A stretch of 16,512 nt of DNA from Rhodopirellula sp. Its GTDB lineage: Bacteria > Planctomycetota > Planctomycetia > Pirellulales > Pirellulaceae. Both the position numbers and the translations under genes were made by a program. The notes beneath the pieces were generated by a model that did no database searches, was not told where the DNA came from, and saw only the letters and a list, made by a program, of their open reading frames with translations. Within the stretch, counting starts at the first letter, position 1, and each line of letters begins with the position of its first letter. The stretch is from contig PAXU01000089.1 in NCBI GenBank assembly GCA_002714565.1, positions 11,593-28,104 of the forward strand, read 5' to 3'. This document shows, piece after piece, positions 1-5,663 of this stretch.

Positions 1-206
1 GACCAGCCCGTTCCCAGCGCTTTTAGTACGGCTTCTTTTGCAGCCCATCGCCCAGCATAGTGCTGAGTTGCTGCCTTGCGAGAACTGCTGTACTGAATTT
101 CATGACGGGTGTAGACGCGATTTAGAAAGAGCTCATCGTGCCGCTCGATCATCCTGGCGATGCGCAAGCATTCAACGATGTCTGTTCCGATTCCGATGAT
201 GTTCAT
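1..206 (-). CDS. acpS: Holo-[acyl-carrier-protein] synthase, N-terminal part (cut by window edge)
   Basis: AcpS moves the 4'-phosphopantetheine arm of coenzyme A onto a serine of acyl carrier protein and so activates fatty acid synthesis in the cytoplasm. Only the first 68 codons are present. The translation opens [12 protein letters not shown], with the family's metal-binding aspartate at residue 9, and continues to [14 protein letters not shown] at residues 54-67, which holds the conserved glutamate (E58) and lysine of the second metal/CoA motif. Full-length family members are about 120-130 residues, so roughly half is missing. The ATG (206-204) overlaps the trpS stop codon as ATGA, which fixes the start and implies translational coupling at the end of the ykgJ-pyrD-trpS-acpS run. 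Identity is clear from the two motifs; the missing C-terminus cannot be judged. Confidence 0.93.
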   Translation of the reverse strand, partial: MNIIGIGTDIVECLRIARMIERHDELFLNRVYTRHEIQYSSSRKAATQHYAGRWAAKEAVLKALGTGW

Positions 207-1168
207 CGTACAAGTCCCGTTGCTTTTTGAGCGCGATCCAATACTTCTGACGCCTTAGCACGAGCTTGCTTGGCACCTTCGCTTAGCACATCCTGTACAA
301 ACCCGGGATCCTGCTCTAGTTTCTCTCGCCTGGCGCGGGCATCAGAAAAGTACGACTCAGCAGCATCGGCGAGGCGTTTTTTGATGTCTCCGTAACCGAA
401 ACCGCCGGTTCTGTATATGCCTGCGACCTCTTCGCGCTCTTCATTGCTGGCAAAAAGAGATAGTAATTGGTAGAGGTGGTCTGTTTCCGGATCTTTGCTG
501 TCTTCCATTGGACGTGAGTCCGTTTGGATTCGCATGATCTGTTTGCGTTGTGGCTTGAGCGGTTCAAATATCTGGATGGTGTTGTCATAGCTTTTGGACA
601 TTTTTTCGCCGTCAGTTCCCGGTACTTTTGCTGACGCTTCCAAGACTTTTGCATCCGGCATTACAAAAACTTCGCCGTAATGATGGTTGAAGCTGCGAGC
701 AATATCACGGCAGACCTCAATATGCTGTACTTGATCCTGACCGACCGGAACAACATTCGAGTCGTATGCAAGAATATCCGCAGCCATAAGGACAGGGTAG
801 GTGAATAGTCCCGCATCAGCTGCAACACCTTTTTCCTTCTTTTCCTTGTAAGCATGACAGCGTTCGAGCAATCCCATTGGAGTGCCTGTCATGAGTAACC
901 ACGTGAGTTCAGATACTTCAGGTACGTCGGATTGCACAAAGAGCGTTGCTTGTTCTGGCTGGAGTCCTAGCGCCAGTAAATCGGTAGCAGCTTCAAGCGT
1001 TAGTGTTTTGAGCTCATCTGAGTCGCGAATAGTAGTTAACGCATGCAGGTTGGCGATGAAGTAGTAGGATTCTTCTTCGTTTTGCAGGTCGATGTACTGC
1101 TGAATTGCCCCGAAGTAATTACCCCAGTGAAAGCGACCAGTTGGTTGTATGCCCGAAAGTACGCGCAT
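203..1168 (-). CDS. trpS: Tryptophanyl-tRNA synthetase
   Basis: This class I aminoacyl-tRNA synthetase charges tRNA-Trp with tryptophan using ATP. The 321-residue length is normal for bacterial TrpS. The HIGH-type ATP site is PTGRFHWGN at residues 9-17, and the KMSKS loop sits at 189-193 within [10 protein letters not shown]. The stretch between them, including the VGQDQVQHI segment around 142-150, is typical of TrpS and separates it from TyrS. The ATG is preceded by a weak AAGGC about ten bases upstream. It lies 21 bases after pyrD and overlaps acpS by four bases, so it is likely co-transcribed with both. I see no T-box or leader peptide ahead of it. Nothing looks broken. Confidence 0.96.
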   Translation of the reverse strand: MRVLSGIQPTGRFHWGNYFGAIQQYIDLQNEEESYYFIANLHALTTIRDSDELKTLTLEAATDLLALGLQPEQATLFVQSDVPEVSELTWLLMTGTPMGLLERCHAYKEKKEKGVAADAGLFTYPVLMAADILAYDSNVVPVGQDQVQHIEVCRDIARSFNHHYGEVFVMPDAKVLEASAKVPGTDGEKMSKSYDNTIQIFEPLKPQRKQIMRIQTDSRPMEDSKDPETDHLYQLLSLFASNEEREEVAGIYRTGGFGYGDIKKRLADAAESYFSDARARREKLEQDPGFVQDVLSEGAKQARAKASEVLDRAQKATGLVR

Positions 1169-1189
1169 GGAATCTATGCCTTGTTGTGT

Positions 1190-2137
1190 CTATTGAGATT
1201 TGTTTGAGATAACCGTGCCGACGATTTCACTTACGCTCGCCGCATCTATTTCAGCAAGTGCAGAGGGTAACTCGTCGAGGATCTTCATTGTGATTGTCGG
1301 ATCATAATAATTCGCCGTGCCAATTTGAATGGCAGTTGCTCCGGCAACCAGGAATTGCATGACATCATCGAGCGATGCGATTCCACCGATTCCAATGATC
1401 GGTATGTCTACCGCACGCGAAACCTGAAATACACATCGAAGTGAAACGGGCTTGATTGCCGGGCCACTAAGTCCTCCCATGTCATTCCCGAGTAAGGGAC
1501 GTCGTTTGCGCCAGTCAATGGCCATTCCCAATAAGGTGTTGGTTAGACAAACAGCATCAGCTCCGCCATCTTTTGCTCCTTCGGCCACGGCCACGATATT
1601 TGCAACGTTCGGAGTCAGCTTGGCGAGTATTGGGGTGTCTGTTGCATTTCGCACACATGAAACGACGTGTTGACATGCCTCAGGATTCGTACCGAAATCG
1701 ACTCCACCAGAAACATTTGGACAGGAAATGTTGAGCTCAATGGCGTCGACCCCACCAGCCTTTTCCAGTTGGCCCGCCATAGACGCATAGGATTCTGCAT
1801 CTGGAGCTGCAATGCTGACGATGAGTCTGGAGTTGATCTCCGACAGGTACGGTAGGTGGTGCTGGATAAAGGCCTCGATTCCGTCGTTATCCAGTCCGAT
1901 GGAGTTAAGAAGTCCGGACGATGTTTCAACTGTGCGCCAGGGATTGTTACCGGCACGCGGTTGAGGAGTAACCGTCTTAGGGACGATACCACCGAGTCGA
2001 GTCAGGTCTACGATTTGCTCCATTTCACGGGCATAACCAAATGTACCGGATGCCACGAGAACAGGGTTCGGTAGGCTTAATCGACCTAGTTGTACTTGGA
2101 GTTGTGGTTGGTTCAATTTACTGTTGCTAGCAAGCAA
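1190..2137 (-). CDS. pyrD: Dihydroorotate dehydrogenase, class 1B-type catalytic subunit
   Basis: The enzyme oxidises dihydroorotate to orotate in pyrimidine synthesis with FMN. At 315 residues it has a class 1 layout: [12 protein letters not shown] near residues 24-35, active-site [12 protein letters not shown] with catalytic cysteine C139, then [10 protein letters not shown] (221-230) and an FMN phosphate loop GIGGI (249-253) followed by [12 protein letters not shown] cysteine rather than serine base means class 1, not the membrane class 2. The phrase after C139 ([10 protein letters not shown]) resembles class 1B, whose NAD-linked form works with the Fe-S/FAD subunit PyrK; no pyrK is in this window. 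The start is uncertain: no ATG is available after an upstream in-frame TAA, and the chosen TTG (2137) has no visible ribosome binding site; a second in-frame TTG lies seven codons later. Probably co-transcribed with ykgJ upstream (81-base gap) and trpS. Confidence 0.93.
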   Translation of the reverse strand: MLASNSKLNQPQLQVQLGRLSLPNPVLVASGTFGYAREMEQIVDLTRLGGIVPKTVTPQPRAGNNPWRTVETSSGLLNSIGLDNDGIEAFIQHHLPYLSEINSRLIVSIAAPDAESYASMAGQLEKAGGVDAIELNISCPNVSGGVDFGTNPEACQHVVSCVRNATDTPILAKLTPNVANIVAVAEGAKDGGADAVCLTNTLLGMAIDWRKRRPLLGNDMGGLSGPAIKPVSLRCVFQVSRAVDIPIIGIGGIASLDDVMQFLVAGATAIQIGTANYYDPTITMKILDELPSALAEIDAASVSEIVGTVISNKSQ

Positions 2138-2218
2138 GTTGGTTCGGGTGATGGGAGATGATTCGATGGTATGTCGTTTTTAGTTTTTTCTCAATAACAC
2201 AGTCGCCGCGACCGCTCG

Positions 2219-2656
2219 TTAGATATTGATTTGTTTACGCTGATGCTCGATGTCGTCGATTGGTACAAGCGGTCCGCGACCACTTCCTGGGCACTCCTGA
2301 CAGGTTCGCTGCCAATCCTCCGGCGTTTCAAGGTTACTGTTCCAAAATGGCCACGTTTTGCACTGCACCGGGCGTGCATCGTATACAGTGCAATTTCGTT
2401 TATCACTATCAAAGAAAACGCAATCACCGTTTGGAAACTCACGCAGGCTAAAGCGAGCGCCAATCTTTCGAACATATGTGTCGGTAAACTCTTCGAGTTC
2501 TGTCCCGGTAAGGTCCGCCAGGCTTTGGATTTCCTGTTCAGTGACCCAGACATAGCCGGGTTCACCTGTACAGCAGTTGCCGCAGCCGGTGCATTCAAAT
2601 TGCAGGCCATCTTTGTACCAGTGTTCGGGTGTTGATTCATGGTTTGGGGTTAGCAT
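2219..2656 (-). CDS. YkgJ-family cysteine-cluster protein
   Basis: A 145-residue cytoplasmic protein of the YkgJ/CxxCxxCC family, thought to bind zinc or an Fe-S cluster; its cellular function is not established. The N-terminal signature CTGCGNCC covers residues 22-29, and further cysteines lie at 79, 89, 99, 119 and 122, the middle group in the family pattern of a cysteine, a TVYDARPVQC-like segment and a WPFW motif (101-105). No signal peptide or membrane segment is visible. The ATG follows a weak GGGA. It is the first gene of the minus-strand group with pyrD, trpS and acpS, and a perfect TATAAT lies about 50 bases upstream of its start codon. An overlapping reading frame on the same strand is a shadow. 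Confidence 0.85.
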   Translation of the reverse strand: MLTPNHESTPEHWYKDGLQFECTGCGNCCTGEPGYVWVTEQEIQSLADLTGTELEEFTDTYVRKIGARFSLREFPNGDCVFFDSDKRNCTVYDARPVQCKTWPFWNSNLETPEDWQRTCQECPGSGRGPLVPIDDIEHQRKQINI

Positions 2657-2696
2657 CGAATGTGTCCCGCTAGTACAGAGAGAATCACGAGTGAAT

Positions 2697-2718
2697 TCAG
2701 GTCGTAATTATAGCCTGA
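2697..2718 (-). promoter_or_regulatory. Promoter -10 box inside a 22-base dyad, upstream of the ykgJ-pyrD-trpS-acpS group
   Basis: Read on the minus strand, a perfect TATAAT (plus coordinates 2712-2707) lies about 50 bases before the ykgJ-like ATG. The -35 region is weak: a run of seven T follows CAC, giving CACTTT at 17-base spacing. The box sits in a symmetric element, TCAGG (2697-2701) and CCTGA (2714-2718) around a central TAATTA. The dyad would cover the -10 region, a usual place for a repressor. The promoter call rests on the -10 match; the operator call is inference. Confidence 0.42.
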
Positions 2719-2974
2719 CACCGTTAAAAAAAGTGATGATAGATACTCGTGGTTTTCTGAAACAATTCCTGTAGTGATTGCGAGTCTTGGACGATTTATC
2801 TGGTTGGTTACTGAACGTGCGCGCGTTGCATGGTAGTCGGTCATACGACTGTCTTTCGTGTAGAGGAAACGCGTGATACGGGCAAGACTCGGAAGTGTGG
2901 GTGTCGTGGTTGATGTTACGACATGAAGTCATACGAACGAGGTCGGCCAGCATGCCAGTCTATGGTGCGTAAAT

Positions 2975-3033
2975 CGTTGTGATACTTGACTTTAGGGCAA
3001 GCCGTTACGTAAACTTGTTTGCGAATCACAACG
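2975..3033 (+). promoter_or_regulatory. HU gene promoter bracketed by 9-base inverted arms
   Basis: A sigma70-like promoter TTGACT (2986-2991), 18-base spacer, TAAACT (3010-3015) lies 60 bases before the HU start codon. It is bracketed by perfect inverted arms CGTTGTGAT (2975-2983) and ATCACAACG (3025-3033), whose centres are 50 bases apart, about five helical turns. A TTACGTAA palindrome (3005-3012) overlaps the -10. The promoter is plausible by sequence; a role for the arms is inference. Confidence 0.4.
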
Positions 3034-3075
3034 TTAAACACCGCACGGAATTATTGGCTGTAAAAGGGCATTGTC

Positions 3076-3486
3076 ATGACCAAGAAAGACATCGTGAAAA
3101 CGATATCTGAAAAGATTGACATGACTCAGTTGCAGACCAAGGAGATCGTGCAACATACGTTTGACGCTATCATGGAATCCCTCGCTCAGAAGGGACGGGT
3201 TGAGTTGCGAAACTTCGGCGTATTTATCGCCAAGAAACGCGCAGCGCGAACAGCTCGTAACCCGAAGACAGAGGAAACAGTGCATGTTCCTGAGAAGATC
3301 GTCGTGACCTTCAAACCAGGTAAGAAAATGGAACAGCTTGTGAGCGACATGGACCCATCAGTTCTTGCTGATGGACATGCCAGCGAACAGGTAAGCCCGC
3401 CACTTTCTGAGTCGATCGGCTATGTGTCGGATACAGCACCGCAGGATTCGCCTTCAGGTGATTCTGTGGGCGATTCGTACGCGTGA
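3076..3486 (+). CDS. HU/IHF-family DNA-binding protein with acidic, lysine-free C-terminal tail
   Basis: A nucleoid protein that binds and bends DNA as a dimer. Residues 1-90 form a complete HU fold: the opening MTKKDIVKTISEK, RVELRNFGVF (41-50), and the DNA-contacting arm with KKRAARTARNPKT (53-65), in which ARNPKT replaces the commoner GRNPKT and carries the intercalating proline. The core ends at VVTFKPGKKMEQLV (76-89). HU proteins are usually about 90 residues; this one has about 46 more. The tail (91-136) has nine acidic residues, many serines and prolines, and no lysine or arginine, so it looks disordered. That contrasts with the basic tails known from actinobacterial HU. The ATG follows a weak AGGG. 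The gene has its own promoter and is followed by a short GTGCC/GGCAC hairpin (3513-3530). Confidence 0.92.
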   Translation: MTKKDIVKTISEKIDMTQLQTKEIVQHTFDAIMESLAQKGRVELRNFGVFIAKKRAARTARNPKTEETVHVPEKIVVTFKPGKKMEQLVSDMDPSVLADGHASEQVSPPLSESIGYVSDTAPQDSPSGDSVGDSYA

Positions 3487-3544
3487 TAAGACCTGATGTC
3501 TTGCTATTGTCAGTGCCGACATAGTGGCACGAGCCAAAGTGGTA

Positions 3545-3573
3545 TTGTCGCGGTTGCGGTTATTCGTTATTAG
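3545..3573 (+). promoter_or_regulatory. Possible promoter of the small lipoprotein gene
   Basis: TTGTCG (3545-3550), a 17-base spacer, and TATTAG (3568-3573) would start a transcript near 3580, just before the leader hairpin at 3583-3620. Neither hexamer is a strong match, so support is mostly from position. Confidence 0.3.
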
Positions 3574-3582
3574 ATACGCCGC

Positions 3583-3620
3583 CTTTCAGGAAATAGCAAA
3601 AGGAATTGCGTTTCTGAAAG
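3583..3620 (+). promoter_or_regulatory. Leader hairpin with AAGGAA loop ahead of the small lipoprotein gene
   Basis: The outer stem pairs CTTTCAGGAA (3583-3592) with TTTCTGAAAG (3611-3620), ten pairs with one G-U. After a small internal loop an inner stem GCAA/TTGC (3596-3599, 3606-3609) closes a six-base loop AAGGAA (3600-3605). No T-run follows, so it is a poor terminator for the HU gene. It stands 37 bases before a strong AAGGAGG ribosome binding site (3657-3663). A GGA in a hexaloop plus GGA at the ribosome binding site is the arrangement recognised by CsrA-type proteins; that role is inferred. Confidence 0.4.
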
Positions 3621-3672
3621 TTACCGATAAGAGCACGATGCACACAGAGGCTCATCAAGGAGGATGAAAGCA

Positions 3673-3891
3673 ATGCGTCGAATGATTTTAGCCGTGCTAT
3701 TAGCAGCAGCACTAACCACCAGTGTTGGCTGTTTGCTTCCGGCTTTTTCCGGTGACCGAGTTCGCCGAACCCAGCAGCTGATTTTCACATCAGAGAACCA
3801 GCGTGCAATTCTCAATTTCTGGGAAAGGTTCTGGATGCTCGAGATGCCGGATCACATGAATCCCCAGCGGGTTCACGGTGGTGTGATTTAG
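3673..3891 (+). CDS. Small putative lipoprotein, conserved-looking C-terminus
   Basis: A 72-residue exported protein of unknown function. An in-frame ATG at 3664 abuts the ribosome binding site AAGGAGG (3657-3663) with no gap, so translation must begin at the ATG at 3673, nine bases downstream. From there the sequence is a basic MRRM, a hydrophobic stretch ILAVLLAAALTTSV (5-18), and GC at 19-20, which resembles a lipobox although serine rather than leucine is at -3. The mature part of about 52 residues is polar, with FWERFWMLEMPDHM near 48-61 and an RVHGGVI end. I recall similar tryptophan-rich, HGG-ending small proteins in planctomycetes but cannot verify this here. It stands alone between the HU gene and moaA. 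Plain secretion by signal peptidase I, rather than lipidation, is the alternative. Confidence 0.72.
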   Translation: MRRMILAVLLAAALTTSVGCLLPAFSGDRVRRTQQLIFTSENQRAILNFWERFWMLEMPDHMNPQRVHGGVI

Positions 3892-3921
3892 TCTCGCCAT
3901 TCGAGTTAATACACAGTGTGT

Positions 3922-3955
3922 AACACAGACATGCATCGCCTTGCGTGTCTGTGTT
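3922..3955. terminator. Hairpin between convergent genes, possible bidirectional terminator
   Basis: AACACAGACA (3922-3931) pairs perfectly with TGTCTGTGTT (3946-3955), and TGC/GCG can extend the stem inward to 13 pairs with an eight-base loop. It lies between the 3' ends of the small lipoprotein gene (plus) and moaA (minus), ten bases past the moaA stop. No T-run follows on either strand, so the terminator role depends on position and stem length. Confidence 0.5.
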
Positions 3956-3964
3956 GCTGCGCGC

Positions 3965-4966
3965 TTATCCCCCGATTTGGTACATCGCTCGATCAGGCTT
4001 CACGAATTCGGTGGAATCAATTCCGTGTCCGGCTTTCTTGTGGGCGACGCAGTCGCGAATCAACTGCTGGATTTGCATGTCGTCTGCGTCACTGCGAAGG
4101 AGTTCTCGTGCATCCCATTCTTCGATGGAAAAGAGGCAGTTGCGGATCTTACCTTCGGCGGTGATTCTCAATCGGTTGCAATCGTGGCAAAACGGTTGCG
4201 TGACCGGATTAATAAATCCGATGCTGCCACGACCGTCACTAAAGTTGTAATCGATGGCAGGTTGGCTTGGGTCTTTTCGATGAGCTGGCTCAAGCGTGCA
4301 AAACGCTGACTCAAGTTGGGAGCGTATCTCGCTTCCGGAAAGAACTTGTTCATGCTCCCACTGGTCATCGGCATCGAGTGGCATGAATTCGATGAATCGC
4401 AATTCCAATTTGTGTTCTCTTGCAAATTCACCAAGAGGAACAATCTCATTTTCAGTTAGTCCACGAATTGCGATAGCGTTCAATCGGATCTGATTGAAAT
4501 CGTATGCGATAGCGGACTTGATGGCACTGATTACTTTTTCAATTCCGGTGCGCCGTGAGATGCGTTGGAATGTCTCTTCTGTAAGTGTATCCAATGAAAT
4601 ATTTAGTCTGTGTAGCCCGGCCGACTTCAATTCCTGCAGTTGATCTTCAAGCAACAATCCATTGGTGGTCAAAGCGACATCCTCAATTCCATTGATGGCT
4701 ACGAGTTGCCGAATTAGTTCCGAGAGGTTACTTCTAACTAAGGGCTCACCGCCAGTAATGCGAAGCTTATTTACGCCTAGCCTGGCAGCACACGCTGTAA
4801 ACCGCACTATCTCCTCGAAGGACAGAATTTCACTGCGAGGCTTAAACTGTACATTCTCTTCCGGCATGCAGTAGAAGCAGCGGATATTGCAGCGGTCCGT
4901 CACACTAATCCTAAGGTTCGTGTGAACTCGTCCAAATCGATCTAAAAGTGGTTCTGAATTTGTCAT
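3965..4966 (-). CDS. moaA: GTP 3',8-cyclase (molybdenum cofactor biosynthesis protein A)
   Basis: MoaA is a radical SAM enzyme that converts GTP to 3',8-cyclo-dihydro-GTP, the first step of molybdopterin synthesis. With the start at 4966 the protein is 333 residues, a normal length. The radical SAM cluster motif CNIRCFYC gives C26, C30 and C33; GGEP is at 72-75; the second, GTP-binding cluster is C260-x2-C263-x13-C277 with NRLR following. The chain ends in the Gly-Gly tail (332-333) that MoaA needs for activity. The open frame continues 64 codons upstream to 5158, but that part overlaps moaE and resembles no MoaA, so I chose the ATG at 4966, 34 bases after the moaE stop. No good ribosome binding site precedes it. 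Last gene of the folE-moaA run. Confidence 0.95.
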   Translation of the reverse strand: MTNSEPLLDRFGRVHTNLRISVTDRCNIRCFYCMPEENVQFKPRSEILSFEEIVRFTACAARLGVNKLRITGGEPLVRSNLSELIRQLVAINGIEDVALTTNGLLLEDQLQELKSAGLHRLNISLDTLTEETFQRISRRTGIEKVISAIKSAIAYDFNQIRLNAIAIRGLTENEIVPLGEFAREHKLELRFIEFMPLDADDQWEHEQVLSGSEIRSQLESAFCTLEPAHRKDPSQPAIDYNFSDGRGSIGFINPVTQPFCHDCNRLRITAEGKIRNCLFSIEEWDARELLRSDADDMQIQQLIRDCVAHKKAGHGIDSTEFVKPDRAMYQIGG

Positions 4967-5000
4967 GTTGAAAACTGAGTTTTGGAAGGAGCTATGTGGC

Positions 5001-5414
5001 TCAACATCCGTGATGCACCCATTCGGTGGTTCCGTCCGACCAATTTTCCTTCTTCCAGATTGGCACAACCTCCTTGAGTGTGTCAATAAGCCATTTGCCC
5101 GCTTCAAATGCGGCTTCACGATGCGCAGAACTAACTGCGATGGCAACACTTGCTTCACCGAGTTCGAGATGCCCTACACGGTGCGTCATGGCAACGCCCT
5201 GTAGTTGCCACTTTTCCTTAGCCTGTTCGGCCAGTCGCGTCATTTGTTTCAGTGCCATCTCTTCATAACAATCATAGTCAAGCGCAGTTGTTTCTTTCTC
5301 ACCTGTAAATTGCCGGGTAGTACCTAAAAATAAGAGAACAGCTCCGGCTTGGTGTGAGCTAACGGCTCTTATCACAGCATTATTGTCTATTGGGTCACGG
5401 ACAATTGTAATCAT
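5001..5414 (-). CDS. moaE: Molybdopterin synthase catalytic subunit
   Basis: MoaE binds cyclic pyranopterin monophosphate and receives sulfur from the MoaD thiocarboxylate to make the dithiolene of molybdopterin. The 137 residues cover the usual family length. Visible family features are LLFLGTTRQ with R34, the HRVGHLELGEASV segment (78-90), SAHRE with H98 and R99, and LKEVVPIWKKE (113-123) holding the active-site lysines. The ATG has a strong ribosome binding site, GGAGGA six bases upstream, made of the last two sense codons of moaD (5426-5421). Only three bases separate it from the moaD stop. That binding site can be paired in a hairpin, which suggests coupling to moaD translation. Confidence 0.95.
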   Translation of the reverse strand: MITIVRDPIDNNAVIRAVSSHQAGAVLLFLGTTRQFTGEKETTALDYDCYEEMALKQMTRLAEQAKEKWQLQGVAMTHRVGHLELGEASVAIAVSSAHREAAFEAGKWLIDTLKEVVPIWKKENWSDGTTEWVHHGC

Positions 5415-5417
5415 GGG

Positions 5418-5663
5418 CTATCCTCCGCTAACCGGAGGAATGATAGCGATTTCATCGGACTCCGCTATTGAATCCGCGGGGCTGGCGTACTCGGTGTTCA
5501 CGGCGATCATGCAGTGCGGAAGGACGTCACCAAGTTCAGGGAATTGTACTGATATCGCAGCTTTTAAAGTGTCAACGGTTGCTGGAGATTCAACGGTGAC
5601 CTTGATTTCCTGCTGACCAGTCCGTTGTTGAGCCATAGCAAATAGTTTGACGGAGCAAATCAC
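5418..5663 (-). CDS. moaD: Molybdopterin synthase sulfur carrier subunit
   Basis: MoaD is a ubiquitin-fold protein whose C-terminal glycine is adenylated and turned into a thiocarboxylate, the sulfur donor for MoaE. The 81-residue length fits the family. It starts with the beta-strand VKLFAMAQQRTG and ends PPVSGG with the essential Gly-Gly at 80-81. The start is a GTG (5663-5661) that overlaps the TGA of the upstream dehydrogenase gene as GTGA; a later ATG would remove the first strand of the fold, so GTG is preferred. An AGGAA lies about 13 bases upstream. The activating enzyme (MoeB-like) and moaC are not in the window. Confidence 0.93.
   Translation of the reverse strand: MICSVKLFAMAQQRTGQQEIKVTVESPATVDTLKAAISVQFPELGDVLPHCMIAVNTEYASPADSIAESDEIAIIPPVSGG
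5421..5439 (-). promoter_or_regulatory. Hairpin at the moaD end sequestering the moaE ribosome binding site
   Basis: On the mRNA, TCCTCCG (plus coordinates 5439-5433) pairs perfectly with CGGAGGA (5427-5421) across a five-base loop GTTAG. The left arm is made of the MoaD Pro-Pro codons CCT CCG, the right arm of the Gly-Gly codons GGA GGA, which are also the Shine-Dalgarno for moaE. A ribosome finishing moaD would open the stem. The pairing is seen directly; the coupling effect is inference. Confidence 0.6.

Larger units (their letters stand above)
2657..3075. other. Gene-free divergent regulatory region between the ykgJ-like and HU genes
   Basis: A stretch of 419 bases without a credible gene: the short reading frames here have no recognisable domains and lack good ribosome binding sites. 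It contains a minus-strand promoter near its left end (TATAAT as ATTATA at 2707-2712) and a plus-strand promoter near its right end. Other structure seen: a 9-base direct repeat GTCATACGA at 2840-2848 and 2928-2936, a short hairpin AGTCG/CGACT around 2834-2849, and the inverted arms around the HU promoter. No tRNA-like cloverleaf or conserved T-loop sequence was found. The middle (about 2760-2970) is unexplained and could carry a small RNA. Confidence 0.5.

Noticed and set aside
2191..2640. 149-residue reading frame antiparallel or frame-shifted over the ykgJ-like gene
   Set aside because: Shadow frame: composition is not protein-like, while the other frame carries the complete cysteine signature.
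2840..2936. Two GTCATACGA copies as part of a repeat array
   Set aside because: Only two copies 88 bases apart with no third unit; not enough for a repeat element or CRISPR.
2708..2953. 81-residue reading frame in the 2657-3075 gap
   Set aside because: No domain, no ribosome binding site, and it covers the promoter of the ykgJ-like group.
3513..3530. GTGCC/GGCAC hairpin as HU terminator
   Set aside because: Only five pairs and no T-run, so not listed as a terminator; mentioned under the HU gene.
4970..4982. AAAAC/GTTTT mini-hairpin between moaE and moaA as attenuator
   Set aside because: Five A-T-rich pairs with a three-base loop are too weak to stop transcription and easily arise by chance.
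4967..5158. 64-codon N-terminal extension of moaA
   Set aside because: It lies within moaE in another frame, resembles no MoaA N-terminus, and the ATG at 4966 gives the normal family length.
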